Source: Chenopodium formosanum
Taxonomy: Eukaryota > Streptophyta > Magnoliopsida > Caryophyllales > Amaranthaceae
NCBI GenBank assembly: GCA_024500155.1
Contig: CM044858.1
Location: forward strand, 28,662,786 to 28,726,785
Length of the DNA: 64,000 nucleotides
Direction of reading: 5' to 3'
Shown here piece by piece: positions 52,301-64,000 of the stretch. Under the pieces are notes generated by a model. The model did not search any database. It was not told the origin of the DNA and saw nothing but the letters and a program-made list of their open reading frames with translations. A program made the translations under genes and the position numbers. Within the stretch, counting starts at the first letter, position 1; every line of letters begins with the position of its first letter.

Positions 52301-52975
52301 ATCTACTCTAACTGGTGACGTGGCATAATAAAAAGTTGATTAGATGACGTGACGTAATGCAAAAGGATGGCATATAAAAGGTTGAGTAGGTGGAGGAAGT
52401 ATAAATCATGAGTTGTGAGACAAATGGAAGTGTCTCACAACTATTAAAATAACATAAAAGTTTAAGGAAGAGAGAGAACGGAGGAGAGAGATAGGAAGAG
52501 TGAAAAAGGTGGCATGTGCCCCACTAAAACTTTTCAAACATATATCACGTGCAAAAACGGATACAAATTTTTTGGGACCACTACCACTGAGTTTATATTT
52601 TGTTCCACTAACATTTCAGTGGTGCTTTTTGAAGTACCACTTAAACTATATTTTGTACCATTAAGAGTGTATTTTACACCACTAAAACTCCAGTGATATT
52701 ATTTGATAATTCAATGAGACAACTTTAAACTGATGCCTGAAATGCCTATATTACCCTTGTGAGGCATGACTTTATTGTCTCTCAACCCTCACCCTCCATT
52801 TATATAACCTCAAGTAGGTGACATATCGTAATGAAAAAAAGTCTATGTGGTGCATAAAAAGGAACATGGATGAGGCAATCTTAAATTGACTAATGATCAT
52901 GAACTCTTGTGACTCCTGGATTTAATTAGAGTCGATAATCTCAATTCTGCAAACCACCCCCCAAGTCCCCCACCC

Positions 52976-53015
<40 letters not shown>

Positions 53016-53624
53016 CTACAGGGCGACAGAGGTTCCGCACTGTCCTTACTGCAAACAAGCTAAATTCTGATTTTCAGATTTTGTCAAGTTAACTAAAATA
53101 TGATACCTAAATATGTAGTACATCCGTATAATGTTGCCCAAAAGTAATTGTCAGCTTAATAAAAACAGCAAGTATTATAATAACAAGCTGCTGAGTTTGT
53201 AAGGCTTTCCATAACAAACAAGCAGCTTGTAATTTCACATGTTTAAAGCTTCCCAATAAGGCATTAGCAAAACAGCATAAACAACATACCATTTCGTGAG
53301 GATAATATCAGATACTCGACATATATAGCAAACGTATCAGCATATAACTCCTGAATAGGAACGTATGACTTTAAATACGCAGAAATATAAGGCATATGAT
53401 TGAATTTCTGCAATTAGGAACTACTTATATTACAAAATTTGAATCCTGTACTAAAATTTCATTAAAATGAAACAAGAAAAGAGAAAAGATCTATATATAT
53501 CAGTTGAATAGACAAAGAAAGGAAGGAGGTAACTAAAGTAGAATAGTGCAGAGACTACAAAACAACCTCAACTCCTCCTTCAATGTATGAATCATAAACA
53601 TTTGTGGATACAAGTGGAATTTGG
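52301..53624. other. Intergenic sequence and hnRNP 3' flank
   Basis: It has a (CT)n run at about 52979-53011 and short CCACTAAAAC/AGTGGTG inverted motifs at 52520-52700. The last few hundred bases before 53625 are likely the 3' UTR of the hnRNP gene on the minus strand. No other gene is seen. Confidence 0.4.
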
Positions 53625-55334
53625 TCAGCTAGATTGACCCACAGGAGACACCACCTTCGCCTGCACTTGCACATCAGGGATTCTTGAATTCTTCTTGACA
53701 TTCACAGCTCCTTTTATGTGTCGACTACCGTCTTTGATAGGCACCTGAGAATTTCCATTGGTATTCTCATCCGGTTTTACATTGCCTCCAGTATCTACAA
53801 CTCCATTATAACCATTAAACATTCCCAACAAAGCAACCCCGCCATTTCCAGTTGGATAATAGCCAGTTCCATAGTGCAAAGGTCGAACCCCCATCATTGC
53901 ACCATAATTATTCCAAGGGGTTCTAGGAGCCATAGGCATCCCATAACCAACTACACCATACCCACCAACAGGATATGCACCGCCATAGAAATACCCAGGA
54001 TAGGTGGTGGTAACAGGGAATTGACCAGGATAATGAACATACGGAGTAGGACCTCTTGACCAATTGTTATCATCCAAGTGACCACCAGCAGCAGCAGGGG
54101 AGTACCTCCCACCACCAAATCTATTATTTCCATTGTTAGAACTCTTTGTTGCCTCCCTAGGAACAGCCCTCTTAACCTCCACACGCTTTCCGTTCAACTC
54201 ATGGTGACTCTTTTGCATAAGTTTTTCAACCACCTCTTCGGAATCGAAAGTGATAAACCCAAACCCTCTAGGCCTGTTATTGGAGTTATCATACATCACA
54301 ACTACATCTGTAATCCTACCAAACTTCTCAAAGTACTTCTTAAATTCCTCCTCAGTTAGATCAGCAGACAACCCCCCTACAAATATTTTCTTAGTTTTAT
54401 GGGTATGATCACTGTTGCTAGCACCATAACTACCATTACTGTAATTCCTAACAGATCCTTTGATTGTATGAGAGTACCCTTGCCCCGGCAGTTGCTGCCG
54501 ATGAGGCGATTGCTGTTGTTGCGATGGTTGAGTATTTGATTGTTGTTCATGTCTTGGTATAGCTTTTTTCACTTCTACCTATATATCACATTCCAGCAAA
54601 ACACAACTCATCGCCAAAATTAAAACAAAAATTGAAAATTAATCAAATCCTATCTTCTATATTTGGACTAATTTTAGATATACAGTATTTGTTTTTGAAT
54701 AGTATGAGACTAATTTTATTTTCTATAAGAACATAAACAAATTATTAAAAAAAACCTGAAATATTAAATAAAAAATATCACAAATCAAACTCAATTATTA
54801 AAATCTGGGGCTCAAATAAAAAACTAAACAATCCAAAATCCAGATAAACACACATTGTCAAAATCATTACCAGTCAATCCAAATAAACGCACATTATCAA
54901 AATCAAAACCAATTATTTAAATCTAAACAAATAACATACATTCCAAAACTATATATCGCAGTAAATTGAATATAGTATAAACATTAACAAAACTAAACCA
55001 AAAGTCAAAATCAAAACTTAATTAGGGTTCATGCAATCGAGAAAAGGAACCACCGACATTGGAAAAAAAAAACTCCAAAATTCACAATCAAAGATTCAGA
55101 AAAACTGACCGGTCTACCCGAAATAACGTGTTGAACACGAAGAGCATCGTCAACAGAAGAAGGATCAACGAAAGTGATAAACCCAAAACCTCGAGGTGTA
55201 TTAGTGAGACGATCTTTAACAACAACGGAGGAAGAAACTTCGCCATATTTGGCAAAGTAATCCCGTAAATTAGCGTCCGAAGTATCCCTGGAAATTCCGC
55301 CGACGAACAATTTACCGACATCGGAATCCGCCAT
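53625..55334 (-). CDS. hnRNP-type RNA-binding protein with two RRM domains
   Basis: Two exons on the minus strand, 55334-55110 and 54578-53625, joined by a 531-bp GT-AG intron in phase 0, give 392 residues. RRM1 begins at residue 8, with RNP2 LFVGGI (9-14) and RNP1 RGFGFITF (48-55). RRM2 starts near 138, with RNP2 IFVGGL (140-145) and RNP1 RGFGFITF (179-186). A Gln/Ser/Asn-rich linker separates them, and the C-terminal part is Gly/Tyr/Pro-rich, the usual layout of plant hnRNP A/B-like or Musashi-like proteins. Such proteins bind single-stranded RNA and act in mRNA processing, transport or stability. Both RRMs look intact. The exact orthologue is uncertain. Confidence 0.95.
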
Positions 55335-56852
55335 TGTTGATCAGATCCGAAAACTTGTGAAAGGAGGAACCCTAAAAAAAAAAAAAAGTAAGTCTCGCTT
55401 TCACTCCTGAAAAACTCACGCTCTCCTGAAAACAACACCAGAAAATTGTCAGGTATATAATATTGGTATGTTTTTGAGTGAGTCGGGCCCAGGTGTGATG
55501 ATGTAAGTGTTGAATCGGGCCGAAGTATGATTTGGGTTTGGGCTCAAACATAGGTCAATTACGAGGACTGCTGAATTAGAATGCGTGTGTAACCAACGAC
55601 TTACGATGAGGTGAGGTGGCGTGTGTGCAAGTTTAACGAATGCGACTTTTACTAGTACTAGACTACTAATACTCATACATTATTATCTTTTTAGGGTAAG
55701 GAGAAGGGCTCTCAATAGATATCAACTTCTTAAGTCTTCACGGTAATTTTAATTTAATATTTGCGGGTTAGACAAGATAAGAGAAGGAAATGAATTTTCA
55801 CCCTTAAAGTGTCTCTAATAAGATTGAACCCAACCTTAAAGGTTTAATATTTCCCAATAATTTTAGATTGGTTATTAGTACATTAGTACTTGTACATGTG
55901 TAAGGTGTAATTGGGTTTTAAGTGAAGTATTTTAGTACCTCTCAGTTCGTTTTTTGTCCTACTACTACTCCCTTTGTTTTGTTAAATGCATCACTTGCTT
56001 TGCACAAAGCTTTAGGAGAGTTTATTTGGTTTAATATTATACTACCAGTCTACCACAGATCATGTGCTAATGCATGGATATTAATAACATTAGGAAGTTA
56101 ATATATGGAGTAACTTATTAATATCTATGAGAAATCATATAATATAAAAATGTAAATCTATATTATATTAGTCAAGGGTGATGTAGTGCAGTGATGTTCA
56201 CATATAATACCTAAAATGCCTTTACTTTTACTTACTATTACAAATTATCTATGTAGATATGTTTAGAAATGTGCAGCATGCATCACGTGCGTGTAGATCT
56301 GCATTCAAATACGCTTAGGCTCTCGACTTTATATGGTAACATATATAAAATAAACAGGTGATTTAAATCTAAATGTACTCTATACTTGTTTCAGATTTCA
56401 AAACCATATATAGTGAGTCAATAGAGCATTTGAAAGTAAAGTTCCTATGATGAGTATATAATTCGCAAAATGAAAGATGTAGTTAGGTGTTTGACTAATT
56501 CATGGTGATTTTTCAAGTTAATATATTTCTTGTTTTTTTTTTTTTCAGTTTATTTTGCTTAGTGTTGTGTTTTCCTTTAATTGTTCCTTTTATCAGTTAA
56601 TGAATTTGAAAGTTTTTATTTGTTGGTTAATAGTTTTTGTAATTATAGTACGTGGGATTATGAAAGTTCAAGAGATTTTTTAATTCCCTTATTTGGCTTT
56701 TTGATGCGATTTCATAATAGTTCATTGGCGTGGCGTGACAATAACTGTGATGAGATTTCATTTTAATAGTTTACTTACGTGGCGTGACATTAATAGTGAT
56801 AAGATTTCAGTTTAATAGTTGGCTCACATAGCGTGAATTTTTCTTATACATT
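55335..56852. other. hnRNP 5' flank and intergenic sequence
   Basis: The presumed promoter and 5' UTR lie at about 55335-55480 on the minus strand. ACTACTCCCTTTGTTTTG near 55964 resembles a single Stowaway-like end without a partner. No gene. Confidence 0.4.
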
Positions 56853-57127
56853 CAGTGACGTATCTAGGATTCACATATAGGGTGTGTACAATTATATACT
56901 TAATAGAAAATCATGTTGTAGTCAGAAAAAAAAAATGGTTGGGAAAAATGAGTAACAATGGGATTTGAACTTTAGACTAGAGTTAAAATTCAAGAAAGTT
57001 TAAAAAACACTTGATTAACCAGCAAGCTACACTTAATTTATTGCTAAAAAATTGCACCAAATTCTATTTTTATGTAGTTGTAGGGTATGCAAAGGCATAC
57101 CCTTGGTACAAGCTATATCCGCCCCTG
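56853..57127. mobile_element. hAT-type MITE, about 275 bp
   Basis: The ends CAGTGACGTATCTAGGATT and TATATCCGCCCCTG are inverted repeats with mismatches (complement CAGGGGCGGATATA). The 8-bp flanks TATACATT and AACACATT agree at six of eight positions, consistent with an aged hAT duplication. No transposase. Confidence 0.6.
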
Positions 57128-57320
57128 AACACATTGCTGATGTACGTTGTGTGGCATTATGAAAGGGGGAGTATTTGGGGATTGCTCCCTCTCATTGAAA
57201 TTACTTCTAAACAATAATTTATATAATGCAAGTAGTAAGTAGTGGATGATTTATTGAGAACCATGAAAAAGAAAGCATGTGAGAGAGGAGGGTTTTTTAT
57301 GTATATTTTCTATTATTTTT

Positions 57321-57634
57321 TACTCTCTATGTGTTTAAAGAAATAAAACATTTTGACTTTCACGAAGTTTTATGAAGGTTAATTGAGTTTATTAAAATAA
57401 TAAGTAGTGGGGTATAATTTAATTTGAGGAGAGAGTAGAAAGTAAGTGGTTTCGTGGGGACCATTAGTTAGTAAAATATTATTTTAAAAAAAGTAGAGAA
57501 CGAAAATATTATTAAAAAATAGAGAAAATATTATTTAAAAATAGAGAGAATTTAATATAAAAATTAAACGTTTCATTTATTTAAACACGGTCGCAAAAGG
57601 AAAATATTTCATATATTTAAACACGGAGGGAGTA
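57321..57634. mobile_element. Stowaway-like MITE, about 310 bp, TA target
   Basis: The ends are CTCTCTATGTGTTTAAA and TTTAAACACGGAGGGAG, inverted repeats flanked by TA on both sides. The right part contains a second internal copy of the TTTAAACACGG motif. No coding sequence. Confidence 0.6.
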
Positions 57635-58231
57635 ATATTTAAGTAAGACTATGAAAGAGAAAGAAATGATAAAATATTTTGTGTAGGATTTTAGGAAAGA
57701 GAGAGAAATAATAAAAATATGGTATAAAGTTTTCTAATAGAAGTGATAAGGGCTGGCAAATGGATCGAATCAGGTCAGGTCAAGTTCGTGTTTGGGTCAC
57801 CTAATTTCAGGTCAGAAAACTTCTAACCCGAACCAGATCCATTTAGCTTTTTGGGTTGAAAATCTTAACTTCAGTTTGAGCTATTTATTTGGGATTATGA
57901 AACTCAAAGCGATAGTTTGAAGTTTGAAATTTGAATTCTTCAGAAAGATTGAGAAAGAAAGATGAGAAAATGAGGAACGGAGAAACTGAAACGACTCTTA
58001 GAGAATGTGAGGAAGTGAGAAAATGACGAATTTAGGGTTTTAGTTTTTATTAGGTGACTTGGTTAGGATTTTGATCATTACTATTAGAAATATATCATCC
58101 CAAAATTCTTTTCTCACTTCCTCTTTTATCAATTAAACCTACAAGTTTGAATTGCCAACTATTGCAACAGAAGACTTTCTCTGTTTAGGGCGATTACTAA
58201 TTTACTACATATCATGTATTAACCTCCATAG
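57635..58231. other. Sequence before the LINE with a GGGCTGGCAAATGG repeat
   Basis: 57750-57860 matches the repeat inserted at 11507. The rest shows no gene and probably includes the 5' UTR of the LINE. Confidence 0.4.
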
Positions 58232-59712
58232 ATGGCAAGGAAGAAGAAATCAACTTCGAATAATTCGTCGGAGAAGAGTGCGTGGAACAACTACAATAGG
58301 TAAGCTAGATCTGGAGATAATGTTGGTCTTAGGTCTATGCTTGTTGAGGATGGAATTGGTGGTCAAGTAGAGCTTCTTCAATCGCCACTAGTTCATCCGA
58401 GTGTTGGGCTCATTACAAGAGAGGAACATGAGAATGTTATATATGGAGCAGAATCGGGTGCTAGGCATTCCAGTGATGAACAGTGAAAGCAATGGAACTG
58501 TACCCATATCTCATAATTTGGTGGTAATCGGATCTGATAGTGGATTTGTATCTGAGGTTGAAGATGAAACTCATATGTTGAACTCTAGGGGGGGTTATTA
58601 CTGGTGAGAATCAAGATGTGGCTGAGAAGGAAGTAAGAAATGATAGGCAGGTGCATCGTCGACATGGAGGTTAATGATAAACCTGCCCGGACAAGTTTCT
58701 TTTAACGATCTCCCTTGACAAGTAAAAAAGTAGCTTTGTAATTTGTTGCTCCCACTGTGAAGGAAGGGAAGAAGGTGCGCAAATGCATAAAACTGATATT
58801 GAAGCCATGAATATGAAGTGGCTTGCCTCGATCATCATGTATGTTGTAGGAGATACTCCAACTCTCTCTACAGTAAAAAGGTACATTGCTTCAATTTGGA
58901 ATCAAGTTCAATTGTCGAATGTTTTCTAGCATGATGATGGCTATTTCTTAGTGCAATTTAATTCTATTGAAAATAGAGATGTGATTTTAACTGGTGGCCC
59001 ATATATTTTTCTGAATAAACCTTTGATAATCAAACCTTGGTCTACCGATTTTAATTTTTATGAGGAAATTTTGAAGGTTATTCCTCTATGGATTAAACTT
59101 CCTAACTTACCTCTAAACTGCTGGAGTGCTAACTCCTTAAGTAGAATTGCTATCACTTTAGGTGTTCCTCTATTTGTTGATGATTGTACAGCTAGACAAC
59201 AGAGAGTTTCATTTACTCGTATCTTGGTTGAAATTGATGTCCCTAAGACTTTACCTGATCACGTCTATATTGAGGATAAGTAGGGAGTTGAATTCAAGCA
59301 AAAGGTTATCAATGATTGGAAGCCAACTTATTGTAAGAAATGCAAATGCCATGGCATGACTGCTCTGCATATGGTAAACCCCTTAAACTTGTTGCCCCAG
59401 TGAAGAAACCCCTAAAGCAAATTTGAGTTCTTAAGAAGGTGCAAACTCAGCAGCCTGTCCAGCAAGAACATCTATCCTGCTGCTGTTACTAGTGTAACTA
59501 CTCTAGAGCACCAAACTATTGTTGGCACTCAATCTGGTGCTGATGCAAGCTGGAGCGTTACTACTAAAAAGGCAAAAAGTAAAGGAGTTCCTGTTCATTC
59601 TTGTAATGGTTTCAATACTCTTAATGAAATAGAGATGACTGAAGTGGAAAATGTGGTCACAGAGGATACTTTTACTCAGGTTGTGCCTGGGGACCCTCTA
59701 GATGGACAATGA
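58232..59712 (+). pseudogene. LINE (L1-type) ORF1 remnant
   Basis: Starts MARKKKSTSNNSSEKSAWNN, then breaks into several frames. A clean segment at 58951-59281 (FNSIENRDVILTGGPYIFLN, then IPLWIKLPNLPLNCWSANSL) matches the DUF4283 domain found in plant LINE ORF1 proteins. A degenerate knuckle (YCKKCKCHGM) follows, after a stop at 59281. The frame ends GDPLDGQ-stop, with TGA overlapping the start of ORF2. ORF1 proteins bind element RNA. Confidence 0.75.
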
Positions 59713-62700
59713 TTAGTCTCTATACTTGGAATATAAGGGTTTTAAATGATCCTAGTACTCATAATATAAAAGTAATTGCTTTATTTAAATCTAGAATTAA
59801 CCGTAAAATTGTAGTAAATGATGTTTGGGAGACATTGGCAGGGGAGATGAATTATTCTTGTTGTGGTAGGGGAAGAATCTGGTTAAGTTAGAAACCTAAT
59901 GATGTTACCGTCTCTATTCTTTCTGTTACTACTCAAGTGATTCACTGTGAATTCACTAATCATGATGTTGGTTTCTCTTTTCTCTTCTTTACTATTGTAG
60001 GGAATATTTCAAGCATTATCCCAAACTAGAACCTCACTGTGATCATACACTTAAACATGGTGGCGTCCAAAGGGAAGGAATCTACGGCAAAAGAGTCGCC
60101 AACAAGTTTTAGGAACTTGTAAACCGTTCACAGGGTGAGGGTTACACCCCTTAACGATTCAGGAGATCGTCAACTCCAATAGGTCTGGAACCATGATTGG
60201 TGTTCGGGGATGAGGGTACGAATCCAATCTAAAAGAAAGAGGACCCGCCCTATAAAATAGGCCTCTACTTTATTCTACTCGTATTCATGTGTGCTTTCTG
60301 ACTAACATGCAATCATTAGGTTAACCCTAAACCTGTTTAATCTATGTTGGTTGAATATTAATGCGCAAATAAAACTATTTTTGGCGATCACTTGAATTAA
60401 AATCATATTAGCCTAAATAAATTATTAATTATCTTATTAAGCGTGATTTCAAGTACAAATTCTCTTTAAACCTGCATAAAAGGCGTGATCAAGCAATAAC
60501 AATAATATACTTCAAGCAACATGATAATAACAATAACAATAACAATCAATCATAATAATATCATCATTAAAGCATAATAACAATAGCAAGATCCTAGGCA
60601 TGATACTAACATGATTAATAACAAATCTTAGCATGTCACTAAATAATAAAGATTAAAGCTTTAGCCCTAACATGATACTAACATGCTATTAGAAATAATA
60701 AAAGGCATCCTAAACAGGATACTAGAAAGCAATAAAAACATCCTAACATGATACTATGAATTAAACGAATATAAGTATGCTTTCTACATTGAAATAATAG
60801 GGATCGGAGTAAGCTAATTACTTACTTTGAAGCCTTGTACCTCTTTATAATAACAAAATACACGCGTTAGTAAACTTCAATAAAAGAATAAATCAAAGAA
60901 CTAAATTAAATAATTGAAAGAAAGAGTTAAAAAGTTTAGACTGGATTTGGGTCCAAACCCTCAGAAATTATCAGCCTTTCACGTCTAGGGCAAAGGCAAC
61001 TTCGAATTGGGCTAGGTGTGTCGAGTGCTAATGATTGCGGTATGGTGTTTGTAAAAGGCAAGGCTAGAAAGAGGGAGAAAGAATAAGCTTTAGCTTGGAG
61101 AGAGAGAAGAATTAGAGAATTCTGGTTATTGAAAACGGAGGATCAAGGACCCTATTTATAAGAAAATAGTCCGAAAACCAATAGAAAAGTGATCGAATTC
61201 CACAATGAATAAAATTCTTCTTGTCGCCAGACGACAAGGCTCGTCGCCAGACGCTGGACTGCAGCGCCACACGACAGAGTCTGTCTTTGGTGCTAAGACA
61301 GTTTTTTTGCGGATTTTGTTTTTATCATATCTTGTGATCAAAAAGTCCAAATAAGGCAAATAATATGTCGTTGGAAATATCTTGAAGTCTACTTTCCAAA
61401 CCATTTAAAATAAGATTAAAATGTTTTTTAGATAAAAAGATATGGTCGAAATAGTAGGACGGTGTCAATTTTGGATAGAGTTTCGTATTTCTTTCATATC
61501 TTTATCGTTATAGCTGGAAATTAATATTGTAATATATCATTGGAAAGATAATTTCAATATCTATCCAACCATATAAAATTTGGATAAATATTATGATGCA
61601 CAAAAATAATATCTGAATATATTCCATTTCGTACAAAAGAAGTATTCTCAAAAGGAGTAGTTTTATTCAATTTCAAACTCTTTGAAACATAACTATCAAT
61701 CCTAACTCCATTAGGATTTAAGAGAATCTTCTAGAGTATTCTAGAAGAGTATAATCAATCGCAATAGCTTTAGGAATGATAATAATAATAGGCCCTCCTC
61801 TAGATCATTGGGCCGCATGTAAGAACCAAATCGGGTCCAGTTTAGTATTTTGGCCATAACTTCCTCATTATTCATCAAAATTAGACTTATAATATATTGT
61901 TGGAAAGCTCTTTTTGAGCCCAATACAACTACACTATTATTGTACCCTTATCATGGACTAAACTAAATTGGACTAGCTATTTTCATAAATAGAGCAGGTT
62001 TTCAAAAACTGAAAGAATGAATTGTATTAAGAATGTTAATAGTGGTGGGAGGCCCTTCAAATTCTTTGATTTCTTAGCTGATCATAAAATCTTTATTCCT
62101 ATTGTTGAAGAGTTCTAGAATACTAAGGTCAGAGGTACTTGTATGTTTTCTGTCTAGACAAGATTGAAAATTATAAAAGAGAAGCTTAAAGGGTTACATA
62201 AAGAGAAATTTATGGGTATTCTTGAGAAAATTGAGTTAGCTAGAGCAGACTTGGATGATATTCAAACTCAATTTCAGATTGATTACTCTAATACTCCCCT
62301 TTTGCAGCAGGAAAGTATTAAGGTTGCTACCCTTAAAAAGTGGCTAAAAGTGGATGAAACCGCCTTGAGACAAAAGACAAGAATCCAATGGCTTCCTATT
62401 GGTGATTCTAACCACCAGTTCTTTTACTCCTTTGTCAAAGAGAGGAATAGAACTAATAGAATCTCCATTCTCTATACTAATCAAAATGAGAAAATGACAA
62501 GTCATGATGATATTCAACAAGAAGCTATCATATTCTATGGTGGCTTACTAAGGTCCTGTGCTTCTCATCTCCCTATGATTGATCTTCCGATTATGAGATC
62601 TGGTCCTAGGCTCTCTATATATCAAAGGTCTCTTCATCTCTGCCAACCTATCACTGATTTTGAGATAGAGAATGCTTTGAATGATATTGATAACAAGAAA

Positions 62701-64000
62701 GCTCCTGGGCTTGATGGGTTGAATATTGTCTTTTTTAAAAAGGCTTGGAGTGTTATAAAACATGATATTTGTGTGGCTGTTAAGGAGTTCTTTGAAAAGA
62801 AGTCGATTCTCAGACAAGTCAACTGTACATCGGTTCTTACAATCTCTAATCCCTCTAAGATTAAAGATTTCAAGCCAGTTGCTTGTTGTTTAGTCATTTA
62901 TAAAAATCATTACTAAGATTTTTACCTCAAGGCTTTAAGTGGTGGTTGGCTCTGTTGTGAGTGAGTGCCAAGCTAGTTTCACTCATGGTAGACACATCTC
63001 TGATAATATACTGCTGGCAACAGAACTCATCAAAGGCTATACCAGGAAACATCTCTCTCATAGGTGCATGATCAGGTTTACCTAAAAAAGGCTTATAACT
63101 CTTTTGAGTGAAGTTTTTTTAGAAGTGTAATGCAAGAGCTTGGATTTCCTGATTTATTTTTGGACTGGATTTTTGCTTACCTTTCCTCTGTCTCCTACAA
63201 ATTTTTTATTAATGGGAAGCCTAGCCCTCCTTTTCCTGCTAAGAAAGGTTTAAGACAGGGAAACCCTCTTTCTCCTTTTCTTTTGCAATAGGCATGGAAT
63301 ATCTATCGAGAAATATGGCTCATCTAAAGTATGATTCAAACTTCAATTTCCACCCAATATGTGAAAAATTGAACCTCACTCATATTATGTTTGCAGATGA
63401 CTTGTTGCTTTTTTGTAGGCTGATATCATTTATGCTAAAATGCTTTTTCAAGTGTTTAAGCAATTTTCTTATGCTTCTGGTTTAGAAGAAAATTTAGAGA
63501 AAAGTAATGTGTATCTTGGTGGGGTTGAGTGGGATACTCAACAGCAAATTCTTAATAGGCTTACAAATACCTGCTGGAACCTTTCCCTTTAGGTACCTAG
63601 GTGTTCCCTTGGATACAAAAAGCTTTCCTATGCTGAGTGTAAACCTCATATTGACAAGGTGATTTCTAGAGCAAAGAGTTGGATTGCTAAAACTCTTGCA
63701 TATTCTGGCAGACTGCAGTTGGTTAAGATGATTCTCTTGAGTTTGTAGTCATACTGGTGCCAAATCTTTGTCATTCCTATGAAGGTCATCAAGGAAATTC
63801 AAAGAATCGGTAGGCTGTTCTTATGGACAAGTAACATAAGTTCTTAAAAAAAAGCTCATATCTCTTGGAATACTCTTTGCCTTCCTAGAGTGGCTGGAGG
63901 GTGGAACATTAAAGACATGGTTCTGTGGAACAAAGCTGCTATATGAAAGCTTCTTTGGGCTATTTCCTGCAAGAAGGATACGCTACGGGTGAAATGGATT
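59709..64000 (+). pseudogene. LINE (L1-type) ORF2 remnant: endonuclease and reverse transcriptase
   Basis: The ATG at 59709 overlaps the ORF1 stop as ATGA. MISLYTWNIRVLNDPSTHN is the start of the AP-endonuclease domain. LTR F interrupts it at 59996 and a middle part of the endonuclease is missing. Reading resumes near 62048 (RPFKFFDFLADHKIF). The reverse transcriptase has APGLDGLNIVFFKKAWSVI, SKIKDFKPVACC, KKGLRQGNPLSPFLF and the FADD active-site box (HIMFADDLLLFC near 63380-63415). Several frameshifts and stops occur. Thumb-like sequence with SRAKSWIAKTLAYSGRLQLV continues to the window edge. Confidence 0.85.
59996..62020 (-). mobile_element. LTR F, Ogre/Tat-like family, right end deleted
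   Basis: Starts TGTAGGGAATATTT and follows the family sequence up to about AAACTGAAAGAATG (62020). The last hundred or so bases up to GTCTACA are missing. The TATA box is at 61153-61160 and a palindrome with one mismatch at 61222-61236. The left flank ACTAT has no partner. The deletion also removed part of the host LINE. Confidence 0.85.

Noticed and set aside
53718..54359. Plus-strand frames across the hnRNP gene
   Set aside because: They are antisense shadows of the RRM-coding exon.
57011..57217. 68-residue plus-strand frame
   Set aside because: Its middle part is the end of the hAT-type MITE at 56853-57127.
55960..57634. A single large Stowaway-like element between two CTCCCT-type ends
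   Set aside because: The 57321 and 57634 ends pair much better with each other and have TA on both sides.

Overview
The window is nuclear DNA from a flowering plant, almost certainly a eudicot. The evidence is spliced genes with GT-AG introns, a growth-regulating factor with an intact miR396 site, and a dense mix of Ty3/gypsy, LINE, Mutator-like and MITE sequences. The species cannot be fixed from sequence alone. Only two intact host genes are visible, both on the minus strand: a GRF transcription factor (24887-28779, four exons, 538 aa predicted) and an hnRNP-type protein with two RRM domains (53625-55334, two exons, 392 aa predicted). Nearly everything else is nested transposon sequence.

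Layout: 1-15632 is a tandem LTR array of a minus-strand, Ogre/Tat-like, non-autonomous retrotransposon. It holds leader, LTR A, an internal region with a gag-like ORF and a 36-bp satellite, LTR B and a partial LTR C. A foreign 2.6-kb solo LTR sits in the gag region. 15633-17832 has no recognisable gene. 17848-23683 holds two elements of a family flanked by (TA)n microsatellites; the larger carries degraded FAR1/MULE transposase sequence. The GRF gene follows. 29750-33841 holds two more elements of that family (one split by a solo LTR) and a foldback MITE, again separated by (TA)n tracts.

36203-37439 is a broken plant transposon ORF of the Transposase_28 type. 38547-about 51330 is an Athila-like element that has a tRNA-Asp-type primer site, gag and protease but no visible reverse transcriptase or integrase. 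It carries a second broken ORF and two nested solo LTRs. After the hnRNP gene come small MITEs, and 58232-64000 is a decayed L1-type LINE interrupted by an incomplete LTR and running off the window.

Six LTRs of the first family (A-F) all lie in the same orientation. Four solo LTRs keep perfect 5-bp target duplications. Relative ages follow from nesting: the LINE, the Athila-like element, the TA-flanked elements and the Ogre-like gag element were all present before the LTRs now inside them.
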